NCBI GenBank assembly: GCA_003586115.2 | Contig: QVOM02000042.1 | Coordinates: 33,899,721-33,963,720, forward strand | Length of the DNA: 64,000 nt | Direction: 5' to 3' | Origin: Salvator merianae | Taxonomy: Eukaryota; Chordata; Lepidosauria; Squamata; Teiidae | Shown here: one piece after another, positions 62,570 to 64,000 of the stretch | How the letters are laid out: the number at the start of each line of letters is the position of its first letter | Numbering within the stretch: position 1 is the stretch's first letter | The notes under the pieces: generated by a model | Database searches by the model: none | What the model was told of the DNA's origin: nothing | What the model saw: only the letters and a program-made list of their open reading frames with translations | Translations under genes and position numbers: made by a program

Positions 62570-63714
62570 GTTCCCCCAGGACCACCCTTAAGAGAGCCAC
62601 TATGTAAGTGTCCCGATTACTTTCTTTACAGCAGCTCAGCTTCTTGCCTCGTTCATAAACGCATGCATCAAGCTTTGACAAGCCTTTTTTTCCCCTTTGG
62701 CAAGGATTCCTGAAACTTTTTCCAGCTGCTTTTACAAGAGGGCACAATACATGACTTGCATGTAGCTGTCCTAAATTTTGCCTTCGAAGACTGCCAAATT
62801 GCAGGAATGGGGTTCTTTTCTTCCTGTCTTATTATCTGTTTCATGTAGGGAAATTGGTCCAAGTAAGGTGGAATGTATGAATAGTGCTTTCTTAGGTTAG
62901 CATAAGAAGGGTGTCGGGTTGCCTTGAGTTTTTTTTTACCTGTTCTGACGTAGTTTGCACTATTACTTTACCTACATTATTTGTGATGGACTATAGTTCT
63001 CAACTAGTGCAAATGAAAAGCTGTAGACAGTGTTGTTAGGAAGCGAAGGAATTAATGACAGTAAGCCATAATGAACATAGTGCTTCTTACTTCCAAGAAA
63101 AGTCAGTCTATACAGGTGAAATAATCAATTGCTTTATACTAATGTTGCCCAGTTTTATTCTGTTTTCTGGGTAACTGTTGGCCTGGATGGATTGAGATCT
63201 CAAGTGTGTGTTGAGTCCTAAATCATACTTCCTGTTTCTGGTTTAGGATGGATATTAGAAATAGCTTAGAGGCCAAGTTGCTGCTTTTGCCACCTGAGGA
63301 ACATTTTAAAGATGTAAGAAGTCAGGTCTAATGCCCTCTGGTGCTATGTTGGAATATTGCATATTGTCTTCTAATGGTCTTGTGGGTTTTTTTGTAACTT
63401 TTGGAAAAAAAACACCCCTTGTTCACCTCCTACTACGTAACAGGTTTTATGTAATGATTCAAAGCTCAAACAAATAAGAGTGAAATTATTTATTTAACTT
63501 AATTAAATTTACCTTAACATGCAGTCCATTGCTTTTTTTATTGCCAGAAAGTAACATATCCTACATTCTTATTTTAAAAACAAGGAGTTTTAATCACTTA
63601 ATCTTAGTGTGTTTGGAAACTTGAGTTTATTCATTCCTAGGTATTTCTGTGACATACTTCTTCCTTTACAGTAGCTGTAAAGCACCACAGCCAGCTGAAA
63701 AGATGTAAATGTAG
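62570..63714 (+). other. CDC14B: Region after the predicted terminal exon (3' UTR or intron)
   Basis: Either 3' UTR of the hydrophobic-tail isoform or intron towards further exons beyond 64000. No AATAAA is present; ATTAAA at 63502-63507 is the only variant signal noted. No further coding exon can be supported. Confidence 0.5.
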
Positions 63715-64000
63715 CAACACGTAGCAACAACAACAAGCAGCTCACAAGAACCTTAGAGATGGAAGCGTGTGGCCCTCTTGTTCTCATCTCATCTCATCTA
63801 TCATCTACCTTTCCTAGCTTAAGAGTGTTCATGAGAGTGGGAGGGACGCTACCTGCCAAACTCCTCTTAGCTGTCTTTAAACCAGTTCTAAAGCTGTGAT
63901 CAGACACAGCAAAAAAGAGCATCTCTGAGGTGTCTTATTGAAGGCTTCGAGGTGGGATTGTTCACACACCAGCTTGCCCCTCCCCCAATGAACATTCTAT
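63715..64000. mobile_element. Inverted-repeat element (cut by window end)
   Basis: GCAGCTCACAAGAACCTTAG, CTTGTTCTCATCTCATCTC, TTCATGAGAGTGGGAGGG and later GGTGGGATTGTTCACACACC and CCCAATGAACATTCTA. It folds on itself and resembles 58901-59060 and 36390-36545. Confidence 0.55.

Noticed and set aside
63247..63312. Possible further CDC14B exon after an acceptor-like CTGGTTTAG, open in phase and ending at a GTAAGA donor
   Set aside because: The peptide (MDIRNSLEAKLLLLPPEE) matches no CDC14B end that I know; a short open stretch between weak splice sites is expected by chance.

Overview
The window is vertebrate nuclear DNA, most likely from a non-avian reptile and probably a squamate. It holds two multi-exon protein genes with GT-AG introns, AT-rich introns and two CpG islands. 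The repeats are a typical squamate mixture: CR1/L2-type and L1 LINEs, an antisense tRNA-derived SINE, a Penelope-like fragment with a GIY-YIG motif, and many short inverted-repeat DNA transposons. The species cannot be named from this.

Layout: the last three coding exons of PRXL2C (AAED1; peroxiredoxin-like 2C) run on the + strand from 1354 to the stop at 5361, with a good poly(A) signal at 5778. About 5 kb of repeat-bearing intergenic DNA follows. CDC14B, a dual-specificity phosphatase, is also on the + strand: CpG-island promoter and first exon near 10.4-11.0 kb, twelve coding exons up to 61006, and a probable alternative terminal exon at 62458-62569. The summed reading frame is closed and phase-consistent (489 codons plus stop). 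PRXL2C upstream of CDC14B on the same strand agrees with the order I know from human 9q22.

Three parts of CDC14B deserve attention. (1) A second CpG island at about 25.4-26.5 kb inside intron 1 ends in a short phase-matched exon (26434-26479) whose peptide resembles the CDC14A N-terminus, so it looks like an alternative promoter and first exon. (2) The main start codon overlaps the stop of a proline-rich upstream ORF (10744-10800). (3) The last exon in the window encodes a strongly hydrophobic tail that would give a membrane-seeking isoform. The catalytic HCxxGxxR loop is split by intron 9.

The rest is introns filled with mobile-element relics. Several DNA-transposon copies keep readable target-site duplications: two hAT-type elements with perfect 8-bp duplications, and a family with GGCCTTTCTGCAC-like ends flanked by TAA/TTA/TAT. 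Intron 10 holds a nest of four such elements. I found no RNA genes, CRISPR arrays or prokaryotic systems. All calls come from reading the sequence; no database search was possible.
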